This document shows, piece after piece, positions 43,480-54,656 of a DNA stretch of 64,000 nucleotides. Numbering within the stretch: the first letter of the stretch is position 1; every line of letters starts with the position of its first letter. Under the pieces are notes generated by a model. The model did no database searches. It saw nothing but the letters and a program-made list of their open reading frames with translations, and was not told the DNA's origin. A program made the translations under genes and the position numbers. The stretch spans positions 33,527,001-33,591,000 of the forward strand of contig NC_073340.2 of the NCBI RefSeq assembly GCF_027580225.2. Reading direction: 5' to 3'. The stretch comes from Misgurnus anguillicaudatus (lineage: Eukaryota; Chordata; Actinopteri; Cypriniformes; Cobitidae).

Positions 43480-44719
43480 TATATATTTTACATTGATTGT
43501 TATGACTGCCCACCCAGAATTCCTGACTGCCCCCTCAGTCCAGTAAGCTTAGTACCTGGCCTGACGAATTCCAGTAAGATCAGGCTGGATAAATATATGC
43601 CTTCATGTCTTATAATAAATGAACTCATGACATATTACCTGCTTATCTGTGTATCTTCTGCCTTGTGTGGTCAGATTCGATAATCACTTTTTTATTTTTA
43701 TTTGCATTGACACTCCTGACAGCATTTAATAGCTAAATCCTAGCGAACAAGTGACACGGAGAAGCAGGGATCAATAGTCCGGCCTGCGTTTTCCCCTCCT
43801 TCTGGTCAAATGGTTCTGCACAGTTGACAGGCATGACAAGCCGAACATGATACAAAATCATTATCAGCAGGCCATGGAGATGAGTGCAGAAAAACATGAC
43901 ACAGGCATTAATGGCCATAGCTGGCGCTGAATAAACTAGCTGCTCGCTAAAGGATTTGTCAAGTGGAAAAAAGATGCGGGCGAAACTTCTCCCCGCTTAT
44001 CGATTTTCGGGCGGTATCGAGCCAGTGGTAGCGAAATCGCAGTCAATATGACACCGCGGTGAGCAGGGAATGTCAGTGCTGGAAACGTTTTAATTCAGGC
44101 TCATGCAGGAAAAACTCGTATCATCCTTACACGCTGGTCTCATACCAACTGTACTTTAATGAGCAGAATACAGTTTTCGATCATACAGTACACACTTATC
44201 TGTTGCTTCGCTTGTTTTTCTACAAGGGTCAACAGCAAATACAGATGTCAGAGAGAATGAAAAATATATATCAATAGATAAGTTTATACAGTGTGGCCAT
44301 CAAGTACTATTTCACTTTTCTAACACTTTGAATGCATGCGTGTTTAATTTTCAACATGAAAAAAAAATGCTTTTCCAAGCATGTTAAAATGTGTACGTGT
44401 TTACATTTTCATCATCACACTGATTCTGGTGAACAGTTATTTTTATTAATAATTTTAATAATTAATAAAATAAATATTATATTAAAAAGTGTGCTTGAGG
44501 TCTTTTTTAGTCTCACACTGTCAGAAATGGTCATAAGCTGCACTGGAGCAGTACCCTTTAAAAAATGTCCTAATATGTAACATTCGGTCAGTGGTCTCCA
44601 ACATGGAGTCTGTGAGTTGCCCCCCAAAGCACATTCTATTTATAACCTTAATTTTAATATTTATTTTTTACATATTTTCTATATTAGCTTGGCTTTTTAT
44701 GTATGTTAACAATTTAAAC
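43480..44719. other. low-repeat DNA with possible conserved non-coding block
   Basis: 43700-44090 is repeat-free, moderately GC-rich, and includes AGGCATTAATGGCCATAGC and CGCTTATCGATTTTCGG. It could be a developmental enhancer. 44280-44720 is AT-rich and unassigned. Confidence 0.3.
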
Positions 44720-45695
44720 AATGACCACGTTTACATGCACCCTCGTAATGTGATTTTAATTTGATTTTGGCAATTTTGCAATTACACTTTACCTCATGTA
44801 AACACAATACTTCGATAAAAATAACGCGATTAAGCTTATAATCGCAGCAAGTATAATTGTATTAAAAGAGGTGGCATATGCTGTCTTTAATCACAGTATG
44901 CAGCCATGTAAATGCATTAATCGCATCTATACCACACTACCTGAAGTGCGCGTGTCTTTTTGTCATTTAACGTAAGTAAATTAAATTAGTGGACAGTGAG
45001 TGCGTTTACATGCACAGTCTTAAGCCGATTATGCTTAAACTGATAACACATGGGGTCATGTAAATGCGTAAAACGTTTTTCTTTTATCGGGGAAAGCCTA
45101 TAAACGGCGTAAGCAAAAACCGATCAGCACAGGTATTTTTTGCTCATTACCACGATTACGCGTGGCATGTAAACACCTTAACCGGCTTTCTCACGGTTTT
45201 GTCCATGTGCGCATGTCTCTGCGTGGAAGCGCAAAGTAACGCATAAAAGTCTCCCCTCAAATAAAGCAGTTGGCAGAGAAACTGCAAAAATAAATGCTCA
45301 TGCTACATTTACACGTTCCGCAGACGCAAGAAGTAATAAAACAACTATTACTACTATTAAACGACTATTATGTACTATAGGCGGTGACGTCACTACCTGC
45401 GAGAAACCTGACAAATCTCCAAGTCACATGTAAATGCAGTTGTCTGCATAGCTGGTTTATTGATTTGCATGTAAACGCATGAAAACAGATTTAATCTGTA
45501 ATCCGCAATCCGCTTATTCTGTGCATGTAAACGCACTCATTATATGTGAGTTCATCATTTGTGCTCTGCATTGGGCTATGTTTAAATAGTAAGCACAGTC
45601 ATTAGCGAATAAACAGAAAAGGAAAAACTGCATGTAAACAGGAGTGAAGAGGTTAATAGCTTCAGTCATGTAAACATCTTACTGCGATTACAACC
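44720..45695. mobile_element. GTTTACATG-type MITEs, one inside another
   Basis: An inner element (about 44997-45539) has perfect 21-bp inverted ends (TGAGTGCGTTTACATGCACA / TGTGCATGTAAACGCACTCA). It lies within an outer stretch rich in CATGTAAAC motifs (44724-44985, 45560-45690) that looks like an older relative. Target duplications are not clear. Confidence 0.65.
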
Positions 45696-46294
45696 CAATC
45701 TCACTGCAAGTCGTGTTATAGTCACAAAATATTTGATTAATTTATTCGTGTTCATGGAAAAAAAATCTGCTTCTTTTTCGTGCCAGTGAGCACAAATTTA
45801 TTTTTCGTGTCAGTCAACACAAATTTCTATAAATAGTTTTTCGTGTTCATGGTACGACTTTCTTTTTCGTGTCACTTTACAGTATGTATTGTTTTCTCAT
45901 TGTTCTTTTTTTTACTATTGTCGCTTGGGGTTGGGGATATAATGACTTTTTGTTACATTTCAGACATCCTTACCCAAACCATAACTCTAACCCCAACCCC
46001 AAACGAAAATAGTTTTAAAATAAAAAACATGTAAAAACAAATAAATAAAAATACATCCAAACCCCAAGCGACAATGATTTAAAAATAGGAAAAATAATGA
46101 GGAAAAATACATAAAATGACACAAAAAAGAAAGTCGTACCACAGACACAAAAAACTTTTTATAGAAATTCGTGTTGACTGACACGAAAAATACATTTGTG
46201 CTCAATGGCACGGAAAACGCGGAAAATCGTGTCCATGAACATGAATAAATGAATCAAATATTTTGTGACTATAACACGACTTGCCGTGAGATTG
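45696..46294. mobile_element. TIR element with CTCACTGCAAGTCGTG ends, copy 2
   Basis: CAATCTCACTGCAAGTCG / CGACTTGCCGTGAGATTG with arms of about 60 bp. The interior has CTAACCCCAACCCCAAAC near 45983-46001. Related to 34050-34919 but without the nested GGAGCCCC element. Confidence 0.75.
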
Positions 46295-46800
46295 TGTTGG
46301 TGATTAAGTTCTTACTCTCATTATTGGAAACAATGATAAAACAAATCAACAAGTAAAACCAAAAAGTTTTGAGTAGACTATATTGTCCAAATTGTTTTAT
46401 CCATTGTGGTAGCCCTGGCTCATAAAAAGGTTGGAGATCCTTGATTTAGGTACAGATATACATTTGGTATTAATATGTATGAGGCATTAATATGAACTCT
46501 TTAGGTGCAAATGTGTACTTTTTAAAAGGGTGCCACCCCCGTGACCATTTTTTCCTAACAGAAATGTCAATCATTTTTTCATTAATTAATAAGTCCGACC
46601 CAAAAAAATGAATGGTGTGTCACTGACCCATTTATGTTGGCATTACATAACCACGTTTGATAATAATCATATTCTTGCACCACACATCCCATGTTCCTTC
46701 CCAAAGTAGATCATTCACACAGAAACTCAGTATAGTATAAATATTTCATCTTACTAAGTATTTCTTTGCAATTCACAGTACAGTAATCTGCCGTAGTTCT
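46295..46800. other. unassigned DNA
   Basis: Nothing recognisable. Confidence 0.3.
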
Positions 46801-48060
46801 GTCCAGTAAAATGTATTAACTGATCTCATTGATTTGATCTATTGTAGGTATAAACATCTTATCAGCTAGTTCAATAGGTGCCTGGTTAAACTAACAGTTT
46901 CATTCTAGACTGGATCTTGCTGCGTCAGACACTTTAATCATTGGCCAGCGTAAATAGCTCATATCCCGTCTTTCATTATTCCACGCTTATTGGCTTTTCG
47001 CAAGCGTAAGAAGAGCTTCTTTAAGTGTCTCAACTCAATTAAAAATTAAAATCAAACATTTTACAGAGGGTGAACTATTAACACAAGCTGATGAATATAG
47101 GTCATACCACAAAGAGAAAGAGAAAAGCTTATTAATTAAATAATAAGGCCAATTCCCGCTATCAGACCTCGTCAACTCATTCCAGAAGAGAAGGGAAAAT
47201 AAATTGCCCGGCTCGGGCGAGGAGCTCATTCCAAGCTTGTTTACAGAAGATGGGTGGTTGCATGAAAACGTCAGGTTACAGCTCGATCCTGAACTTTCTT
47301 TCTGGCTACAGAGTCAGGTAATGGGTTGATAAAAAAAGCGGATTAGTCCTTAACACTGTGACATGGGCGGCATTAGGAACCAGAGTAATCCAGGTCAAAG
47401 AGGAACAGGGTCATCACAGAAATTAACTTTTTGTTCATTAATTTGTCTGGATTAGTCGAGGGCAGAAAGACAGCAAATCTGCTCCAGTTTTTCTTATGAA
47501 AATCATTTAAAAGTGTACATCAATTGTGGCTGATGGGTGACATTGGGGTTAATCAGCATGATGTGTCCTTTTAATTGCTTTCTATTCAGAGTAAATTCAT
47601 TAGATTATGTCCTCTCCGAAATTCCTGAATCAATTTAACAGAAGAAAACCACATTAACAGCTTTGCTTTCATTACGGCGCATTGTGGTGTCACCAGACCC
47701 GGGCTAGACTTCCTTTAGGCAAACGCATTTGTGTACTGTGATTAGTTACATGGGATTTATTTCCAATCCATTCTTTTCGCCATTACCGATTTGCCCAAAT
47801 TCGACGCCGAATTATAACAATGAAATAAGCCCCGGAACCCCATTTAATCAGGAAAGTGAGGCGGTTCGCTCAAAGGCCTGTATCTCTAGAACCGGTTGTT
47901 ATTTGTGGTTAATTTGGACCGATTACAATGTGGGTAGTCTTTGGCCCGAGGCGGAAAAATGCTGGAAGAAGAGGAAGGAATGGCAGCAACACAAGAACGC
48001 TTTCTCAGTCGCTGGAAGAACATAAAGGGGAACGCTTGGCATTGTGAAATGTGAGAATTT
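46801..48060. promoter_or_regulatory. candidate conserved non-coding block
   Basis: About 1.25 kb with no transposon ends and balanced composition. It is rich in homeodomain-like TTAATT/ATTA cores, with several long non-repetitive passages (for example 47330-47480 and 47560-47960). This texture resembles clustered enhancers around developmental regulators. No exon, RNA or repeat explains it. Conservation cannot be shown from one sequence. Confidence 0.35.
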
Positions 48061-48593
48061 CACAGTCCTAAATGTGTCAATCACGGTATTTCAGGAGTTT
48101 GTTTGAATCATTAAGATGACGGTCATCTTTTGAGGTGTCCAAAATTGTAATTTTCTAATGGCTGGGCACGTTTGGCCAGGGGGTAAATTTGGTGACAAAA
48201 AAGGAGGGGGGAGATTATCCGAGTGATGGTGAACAGTTAATCTATCAATTACGTGAAGAGGGTAAATTAGTCTATTTCTTTGAGTAACAACCCTTAAACC
48301 CCTACGGTACAATCGCTTAAATGCACAACCTTTTCAGCTTTCTATTTATATGAATGTATATAAAAATTATATATAATTCTTTTAAGTTGCAGAAAATTTT
48401 AACTAGACAAACTAGTAAAAATAACAATAAAAAACAGTTCATATTTATTTATATACAACACAATGGTAAAAGTTTTATATGCATTTAAGACGAGTTGAAA
48501 AGTTAATATTTGATGGAATAACGGTGCAATTCCAGCGTGATGGATGTGACAATTGTAGTCAAACTTAAAAAAATTATTTCTCAGAAAATGCAT
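48061..48593. other. unassigned AT-rich DNA
   Basis: Nothing recognisable. The CAAAAAAGGAGGGGGGAGA run near 48197-48215 is the only composition change. Confidence 0.3.
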
Positions 48594-48943
48594 TTATTAC
48601 CAATTAGGGATGCATAATGATTAATCTTGATTAATCTATAGCAGAATAAAAGTTTTTGTTTACATCATATATGTGGGTGAACTGTGTATAATAATTATGT
48701 ATATATAAATATGCAAACATGCATGTATAATTTTAAGAAGTTTTATATAATATAAATTATACATAAATATACAAATGTATATACACATGTGAACATTTCT
48801 TAAATATACATGTATGTGTGTGCATTTATCTATACAAAGTTATTATACACAGTTCACACACATATACGTATAATGTAAACAAAAACTTTTATTCTGCTAT
48901 AGATTAATTGTGATTAATTGTTATGCATCCCTTTATTACCAAT
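48594..48943. mobile_element. hAT-like MITE with TAGGGATGCAT ends
   Basis: About 328 bp (48605-48932), ends TAGGGATGCATAATGATTAA / TTAATTGTTATGCATCCCT, and an 11-bp direct repeat TTATTACCAAT outside each end (48594-48604 and 48933-48943). At least 8 bp of that is duplication, consistent with hAT. The centre is (TA)-rich and strongly self-complementary. Confidence 0.8.
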
Positions 48944-49121
48944 ATATTAAACTATATGTTTATATTTTCCTAAACCCCTGACATCAGAAAAATATCAGTC
49001 TATACTTAGATGAAAAAATGCATGTATTATAGATGTGACAAAAAAGTTTTTGAGAATTCTGTGAATTAAAAATGTACAAAGCAAAAGTAATAATATAATA
49101 AATGGAGAAGGCAAGGCTTCT

Positions 49122-49375
49122 TACTGTAAAAAAAACTTTGCTGCCTTAAAATTTTTTGTTAAATCAGATTTACAAGTCATGTCAACAGAGGTAAGTTGTC
49201 ACAACTTATAAAATATAGTTGAGAAAAGTCAACTTAATTTTATAAGTTATAACAACTCACCTGTAGTTATAACAACTCATCTCTAGTCAAGATAAATAAT
49301 AGTAAGTTGAAATGATTTGTAAGTCTGAGTTGATTCAACAAAAAATGTTAAGGCAGCAAAATATTTTTTACAGTG
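49122..49375. mobile_element. foldback MITE with ACTGTAAAAAA ends
   Basis: Inverted arms: ACTGTAAAAAAAACTTTGCT at the left, CAAAATATTTTTTACAGTG at the right, both followed inward by a TGCCTTAA block. TA lies at the right side; the left terminus is eroded. Confidence 0.7.
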
Positions 49376-49849
49376 TACATTTAATATTGATATTTAATTT
49401 TAATTTTCATGTGTGCATTTATGAAAAATAATTCTGAAATTTGCACTTACTTAACTTTGGAAAAAAATGCTTTAAAAACTTTACCTGAGATTTTGATAAT
49501 TAAACCACCAAATATTGACGTTTTTTATAATAAGGTTGATATTTTCTTAAAAATGTTCCCAACTTTTTAATCACAACATTTTTCAAACTATTGTTGGTTT
49601 GACCATATGTCACTCCCATATAATATTTGCAAGTTACAGGTAAAAGTATTTTGCATGCACATTTTACCACACCAGGAAACCTGTATTGACCAATCAGTAA
49701 ATAAATTGACCAAACTAACAACATTTAAATGAATGCACACCTCCACTGTGACTCTAAAGCAAAACATACATTAAAAAAACAAATCTTCTAGTTAAAGTCT
49801 TTTCATTCTAATTGATTCTCAGATGCTGTTGGCTTTATTAGGAAACCGA
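49376..49849. other. unassigned AT-rich DNA
   Basis: Nothing recognisable. Confidence 0.3.
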
Positions 49850-50440
49850 TCCAGTTTCTGCCTTTCTGCTAAACTCCTCCAACACACATACACACCTTCA
49901 TCTCCTCCCCGAATCCTCCCTCTCCCCTTCAGCCGCCCCATGCAGCGCCTCCACATAATCAAGGTAATTTGCCTGAACTTGGGGGAATATTTACTACAAC
50001 CAGATCGGCTTGCTTTGATTGATATCTACCCTTGTGACTTATTAGGCATTGTCAGAGGAAAGGCCCTGCGGTGATGTTAAATAATTTTTCATTGATAATC
50101 ACCCTGTCACTCCTTACCAGACAACTTTTTGAAGACCAACCTGACTGAGAGGGGAGGGGAGGCGGAGCTCGGGGCAGACACAAGGCCTCTTAATTTCTTA
50201 ATAAATGCTTCTTTGGAGTGGGACGGGGATTAGGGCCGAGAGAGCTGTCACAGGGACAGGTGAGAGAGGAGCTGGCAGCTTTTAATTTCTCTGTGTGGAA
50301 CGATGAGGCTCTACAGAGACTAATCTCCTTATCAACATTGAGCCACTGCCTGAGGGCCACTGCTGCCATTCACACCCATTCATGGCCCCCCCACCCTGGT
50401 TTCCCTCTTAGAGTCTAGGTTTTGCATGGTGCAATCTACT
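49850..50440. promoter_or_regulatory. candidate conserved non-coding block
   Basis: Repeat-free and GC-richer than its neighbourhood, with passages such as AGATCGGCTTGCTTTGATTG and TTTTTCATTGATAATCACCC. No splice pair or protein match. The texture suggests an enhancer; see the findings. Confidence 0.3.
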
Positions 50441-50590
50441 TAAAACAATATGTGCCAAGTTCTCTATCGTAGTTATTCAACGGGGATGCAGATATCGAGT
50501 TGATGTGATGGATGGAGAAAATGCCTTGTGCATTCTGGACAACAGCAGAACTTTAAATTTGCCAGCAAGGTTCTGTGCGAGGAGTACTGA

Positions 50591-50665
50591 CATTTGACAT
50601 TTATGTGTGTTCCATGGGATCAAACCCATGACTTTTGGCGCAGCTATCAGTGTGCATTGACCTGC
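50591..50665 (-). repeat. V-SINE fragment
   Basis: CATGGGATCAAACCCATGAC is the B-box region of the SINE read inverted. The head and tail are mostly lost. Confidence 0.5.
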
Positions 50666-51090
50666 TTTTTTTGTAATATTAATATTAATGTCCACGCATG
50701 TATAGCTCTAAACAGGAGGAGTGGCAGAAGCTGTTTAAAGCGTGTAATGCGAGATGACACATCGAGCAGATCAACAGCTCTTGTCACGGTCTTGCTGAGA
50801 TGTCTCTTCACCTTCCACTCCAGACTTTATCAATTACTGTCTAACACAACCACAGCACTGAAGACGACAGCACTGCTGTTAAAACGTGTTTGGTTAGCAG
50901 TTTCTTTGAGTCAGATGAGGGAATGTTCATTTATCATATGGATATCTGAAGTGTTAGGGTTTAATCCATGCACAGTTTCGTCCTCACACAGAACTGGCTC
51001 TGTTCATATATACACTAAAAAACAACTGCTTGTACCCAAATTTTAAAGTTGAATCAATCTGAATTTACATTAATTTTAAACTTTCTTGAC
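50666..51090. other. unassigned DNA
   Basis: The 150-codon frame crossing this part overlaps a SINE fragment and has no domain. Nothing else. Confidence 0.3.
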
Positions 51091-51246
51091 TACACTGTAA
51101 AAAGTGAAAAGTTGGATCAACTAAAAAAATTTTTTTTTCACTTTTTAGAGTGTAACAGGGGAGTTGCTATATATTATAAAAATAAAGTTGAATTAGCTTA
51201 AATTAACTCAACTTTATTTTTATACCTGTAATTTATAGCAACTCCT
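51091..51246. mobile_element. miniature CACTGTAAAAA element and hairpin
   Basis: A 60-bp TA-flanked remnant (51093-51152) has ends CACTGTAAAAAGTGAAAA / TTTTTAGAGTG. It is followed by a hairpin GGAGTTGCTA...TAGCAACTCC with an AAAATAAAGTTGA inner stem. Confidence 0.55.
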
Positions 51247-51329
51247 ATAAAATGTATATGTAAAAATACAAAAGGAAATAAGTGTTGCCATACACCAAGA
51301 AAGTAGAGCTATAAGTAAAATCAAGATTT

Positions 51330-51492
51330 TGTCTGAGCCAATGGTATATGTTGTCCTTTCGCAGTTTCTGCGACCCAAGTTCGATTCCCGGCTCGTGGTC
51401 ATTTGCTGATCCCTTTCCCATCTCCCCTCCCTGTACTTTCCTGTCCTCTCCTAACCTCACTGTTTAATGACGGCAAAACTGGCCAAAAATAT
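51330..51492 (+). repeat. tRNA-derived SINE
   Basis: A-box-like GAGCCAATGGTATATG and B-box GTTCGATTCC at about 51379-51388. Then follows GGCTCGTGGTC and a body of CCCATCTCCCCTCC type ending GGCAAAACTGGCCAAAAATA. A widespread fish SINE type. Confidence 0.65.
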
Positions 51493-51629
51493 GAAAAACT
51501 GGCAAAAAAAGGTAATTAATATATAAATTAATAGCATAGCTCACATGATTTTGACTATATGAATATAATAAAATCTATGCTTATTTTGGTATTTAGACTC
51601 GATGTTGTTGAGATTTCTTAATGCTTTCT

Positions 51630-52270
51630 CATGGCAGATTGTACGCATTTTACAAGTATTCGTATTCATTTGTATGACCAAATTTTCCTACACTGTAAAA
51701 AAATTCCGTAAAAAACACTGTAAAAAAATTCCGTAGAAATTACAGTGTTACTTGCAGCTGGTTGCCGGTAACTTACCGTAGATTTAAATGTATGTTATTT
51801 ACTGGCAAGAGTTTGTTCATAGTTAAATATATTTTTTTATATTAATATTAATAAGACTTTTATAATATTAAAGTCTTTATCTTTACAGAATAAAACTATA
51901 AAATAACAGCCTCATGCAAAGCATTCTGGGAACCAGAAATCATCATCAACCTTTTCTATTTTTTGCTTCAGATTTTGTTTTCCAGAATGCTTTGCTTGAT
52001 GCGATTAGTTTTACTCTGTAAAGAAAAAGACTTGTAAATGTTCATTTAACTTTGAACAAAATGTTGCCAGTAAATAACATACATTCAAATCTACGGTAAG
52101 TTACTGGCAACCAGCTGCAAGTAATACTGTCATTTCTACTGATTTTTTACAGTGTACGATTTGGTTCGCCCCGTGACGTTGGGGATAGTGGTTCATTATT
52201 GTTAGCTGTGATAATTGTATATTTTTGTTTCGAACAAATTCATATAAATTAGCTTATACAAACGAGTGAT
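51630..52270. repeat. AATTCGTA-type MITE, copy 3, interrupted
   Basis: GTATTCATTTGTATGACCA at the left and CAAATTCATATAAATTAGC at the right belong to the family of 19140 and 42828. The centre is split by the element at 51691-52154. Confidence 0.5.
51689..52156. mobile_element. foldback MITE with CACTGTAAAAA ends
   Basis: 464 bp (51691-52154), ends CACTGTAAAAAAATTCCGTA / TTTTTTACAGTG, TA on both sides. The whole body is a long inverted repeat (GTTGCCGGTAACTTACCGTA / TACGGTAAGTTACTGGCAAC; AGCATTCTGGGA / CCAGAATGCT). It is inserted into the AATTCGTA repeat. A second CACTGTAAAAAAATTCCGTA starts at 51714, so the left end is duplicated. Confidence 0.85.
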
Positions 52271-52790
52271 TTATGGATTAAACTCTAGATGAGATATAAA
52301 TGTGTTCAATGGATCCTTTATCTCAGGAGAAATTTTTGAGAACTTACACAAAACTTTTGACAAAAGTCGGCCAATATTTGGACTTTTTTTATTATTGGCA
52401 TTGGCTGATAAATTTTTTTTCAATCGGCCAGTGAATTTCTCTATTACTTAAATTAGTCTGACAGACAGTAAAACGACCAATCATTATTCACTTTTTAACA
52501 TGATGTTATGCTGTTTCACAAGTTTAACACACTTATTCAAACAGTACCGTCACCGTGAGATGTCAGATCCACATTAATTATGTGTTGTAATTATGTTTGA
52601 AGTACTTTAAAAGGGTATATTTATGCATAAAAAAAATATTTTTACTTTCACCAATTTTATGTTTATCTCTTATTTACGGTAATAACATTTATGTTATATT
52701 GGCCTCATATCGGCCACACAGCTTTCTTAATATCGGTATTGGCATCGGGCATAAAAAACCCCTTTATCAGTCGACCTCAAAACTTTACTG
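52271..52790. other. unassigned AT-rich DNA
   Basis: 52345-52440 and 52680-52790 contain CGGCCA / TCGGCC-type motifs (TTGGCATTGGCTGATAAA), probably a hAT-type fragment. No coding. Confidence 0.3.
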
Positions 52791-52879
52791 TACACTGTAA
52801 AAAATTGCTGTTAAAAAACGGAGAATTTTGGACAGTAATTTACCGTTTTTAATAAACACAGTTGAATACTGTAAATGAA

Positions 52880-53645
52880 AATGAATTTGACGTGCAAACT
52901 AATAACAGCAAGCTGCTGTTCAGTCTTACGGAATAATACAGTATTTTTTTTGTCTGGTCAGGCACGTCAGACATGTGACTAACTCATCTGCAACGAGGCA
53001 CATTAACAGTCAAATAGATTTAATTACGCTGTTTTTCGGCACTTTATTATTTGAGAAGGAAGCGGAATTAAAAGAGGATCGAATTTCACTCTGACTGTGA
53101 CCCTGCCAGCACCGAGACAGACGCGAATTCGCTTGTTTTTTACTCTTTGCCTGTATATCAAGGTAAGCACAAACTGAACAAAGTCTATGTTTCTAAGTGA
53201 AATAACCGCCAAATTGTTATATAGCCTATATGCTTATTTTTGAACCATTACTAAAAACGATGTATTAGATTTTTACATATTTTGGGGTGCCCTTACGAAA
53301 GTTAAGCATGGTTTTATTGGTAAAAGTATGTTTTGGTGTACTGGATACTATCAGCAAAACCATGGTTTTACTACACGGTTTAAGTATGTTTTTTGTGGTT
53401 ATGGTTTTACTATAGTAACCATGTTTTTTGGTTTTAACAGTAGTAAAACCATGGTTCATTTTCGTAAGGGATGATCATTAAACGAAATCAACAGCTACAT
53501 TAGTTAGCATCTTTATTTGTATTTAACTTATGTTAATTTGCAATCTAATCAAATGTCTGACTGACTTGTGATTATATATTGATATTTTTTAAAATCTACA
53601 TGACGGATTGGGCTCTGTTTCACCATTTGCTTAAGGGTTTATTGA
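52880..53645 (+). repeat. tandem block copy 1 with putative 5' exon
   Basis: About 766 bp, repeated almost exactly at 53646-54430. It contains GCGGAATTAAAAGAGGATCG, ends an exon-like stretch with ATCAAG|GTAAGC (donor at 53163), and carries a CCCTTACGAAA MITE (53290-53470). Confidence 0.8.
53290..53470. mobile_element. CCCTTACGAAA palindromic MITE
   Basis: Ends CCCTTACGAAAGTTAAGC / GTTCATTTTCGTAAGGG with repeated AAACCATGGTTTTAC motifs. The same MITE is at 54065-54253 in the second block, so it was inserted before the duplication. Confidence 0.75.
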
Positions 53646-54430
53646 AATGAATTTGACGTGCAAACTAATAACAGCAAGCTGCTGTTCAGTCTTACGGAAT
53701 AATACAGTATTTTTTTTTTTTTTGTCTGGTCAGGCACGTCAGATGACACGTGACTAACTCATCTGCAACGAGGCACATTAACAGTCAAATAGATTTAATT
53801 ACGCTGTTTTTCGGCACTTTATTATTTGAGAAGGAAGCGGAATTAAAAGAGGATCGAATTTCACTCTGACTGTGACCCTGCCAGGACCGAGACAGACGCG
53901 AATTCGCGTGTTTTTTACTCTTCGCCTGTACAGTATATCAAGGTAAGCACAAACTGAACAAAGTCTATGTTTCTAAGTGAAATAACCGCCAAATTGTTAT
54001 ATATATGCTTATTTTTGAACCATTACTAAAAACGATGTATTAGAATTTTACATATTTTGGGCTGCCCTTACGAAAGTTAAGCATGGTTTTATTGTGGTAA
54101 AAGTATAGCATGTTTTGGTGTATTGAATACTATCAGCAAAACCATGGTTTTACTACACGGTTTAAGTATGTTTTTTTGTGGTTATGGTTTTACTATAGTA
54201 ACCATGTTTTTTGGTTTTAACAGTAGTAAAACCATGGTTCATTTTCGTAAGGGATGATCATTAAACGAATTAACAACAGCTACATTAGTTAGCATCTTTA
54301 TTTGTATTTAACTTATGTTAATTTGCAATCCAATCAAATGTCTGACTGACTTGTGATTATATATTGATATTTTTTAAAATCTACATGACGGATTGGGCTC
54401 TGTTTCACCATTTGTTTAAGGGTTGATTGA
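53646..54430 (+). repeat. tandem block copy 2 with putative 5' exon
   Basis: Nearly identical to copy 1, with small indels (an extended T-run and an extra ACAG before the donor). The donor ATCAAG|GTAAGC is at 53943. Its MITE spans 54065-54253. Confidence 0.8.
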
Positions 54431-54567
54431 AATGTGCAGGTTTATTTTCTTAAGGGATGATCATTAAATGAATTAACAACAGCTACATTAGTTAGCATCT
54501 TTATTTGTATTTAACTTATGTTAATTTGCAAACTAATCAAATGTCTGACTGACTTGTGATTATATAT
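54431..54567 (+). repeat. third, partial tandem block
   Basis: Repeats only the distal part of the block (AGGGATGATCATTAAA through GACTTGTGATTATATAT). It then breaks abruptly into coding sequence at 54568, which marks a deletion junction. Confidence 0.75.
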
Positions 54568-54572
54568 CCGAG

Positions 54573-54656
54573 GGTGAAGATGCGGAGCTGACTCTCATCC
54601 GGCTGCTGATGGCCTACTTTGATGAGAAAACAGAGGGACTGATACTCCGTGCTGAT
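54573..54656 (+). CDS. exon 1 (5' truncated)
   Basis: 28 codons (ends LILRAD), donor GAT|GTAAGT in phase 0. The preceding CCGAG could act as an acceptor but has no pyrimidine tract. Confidence 0.5.

Noticed and set aside
51330..51420. Possible tRNA gene (GTTCGATTCC B-box)
   Set aside because: No acceptor stem or anticodon arm can be formed and a SINE body follows; it is a retroposon head.
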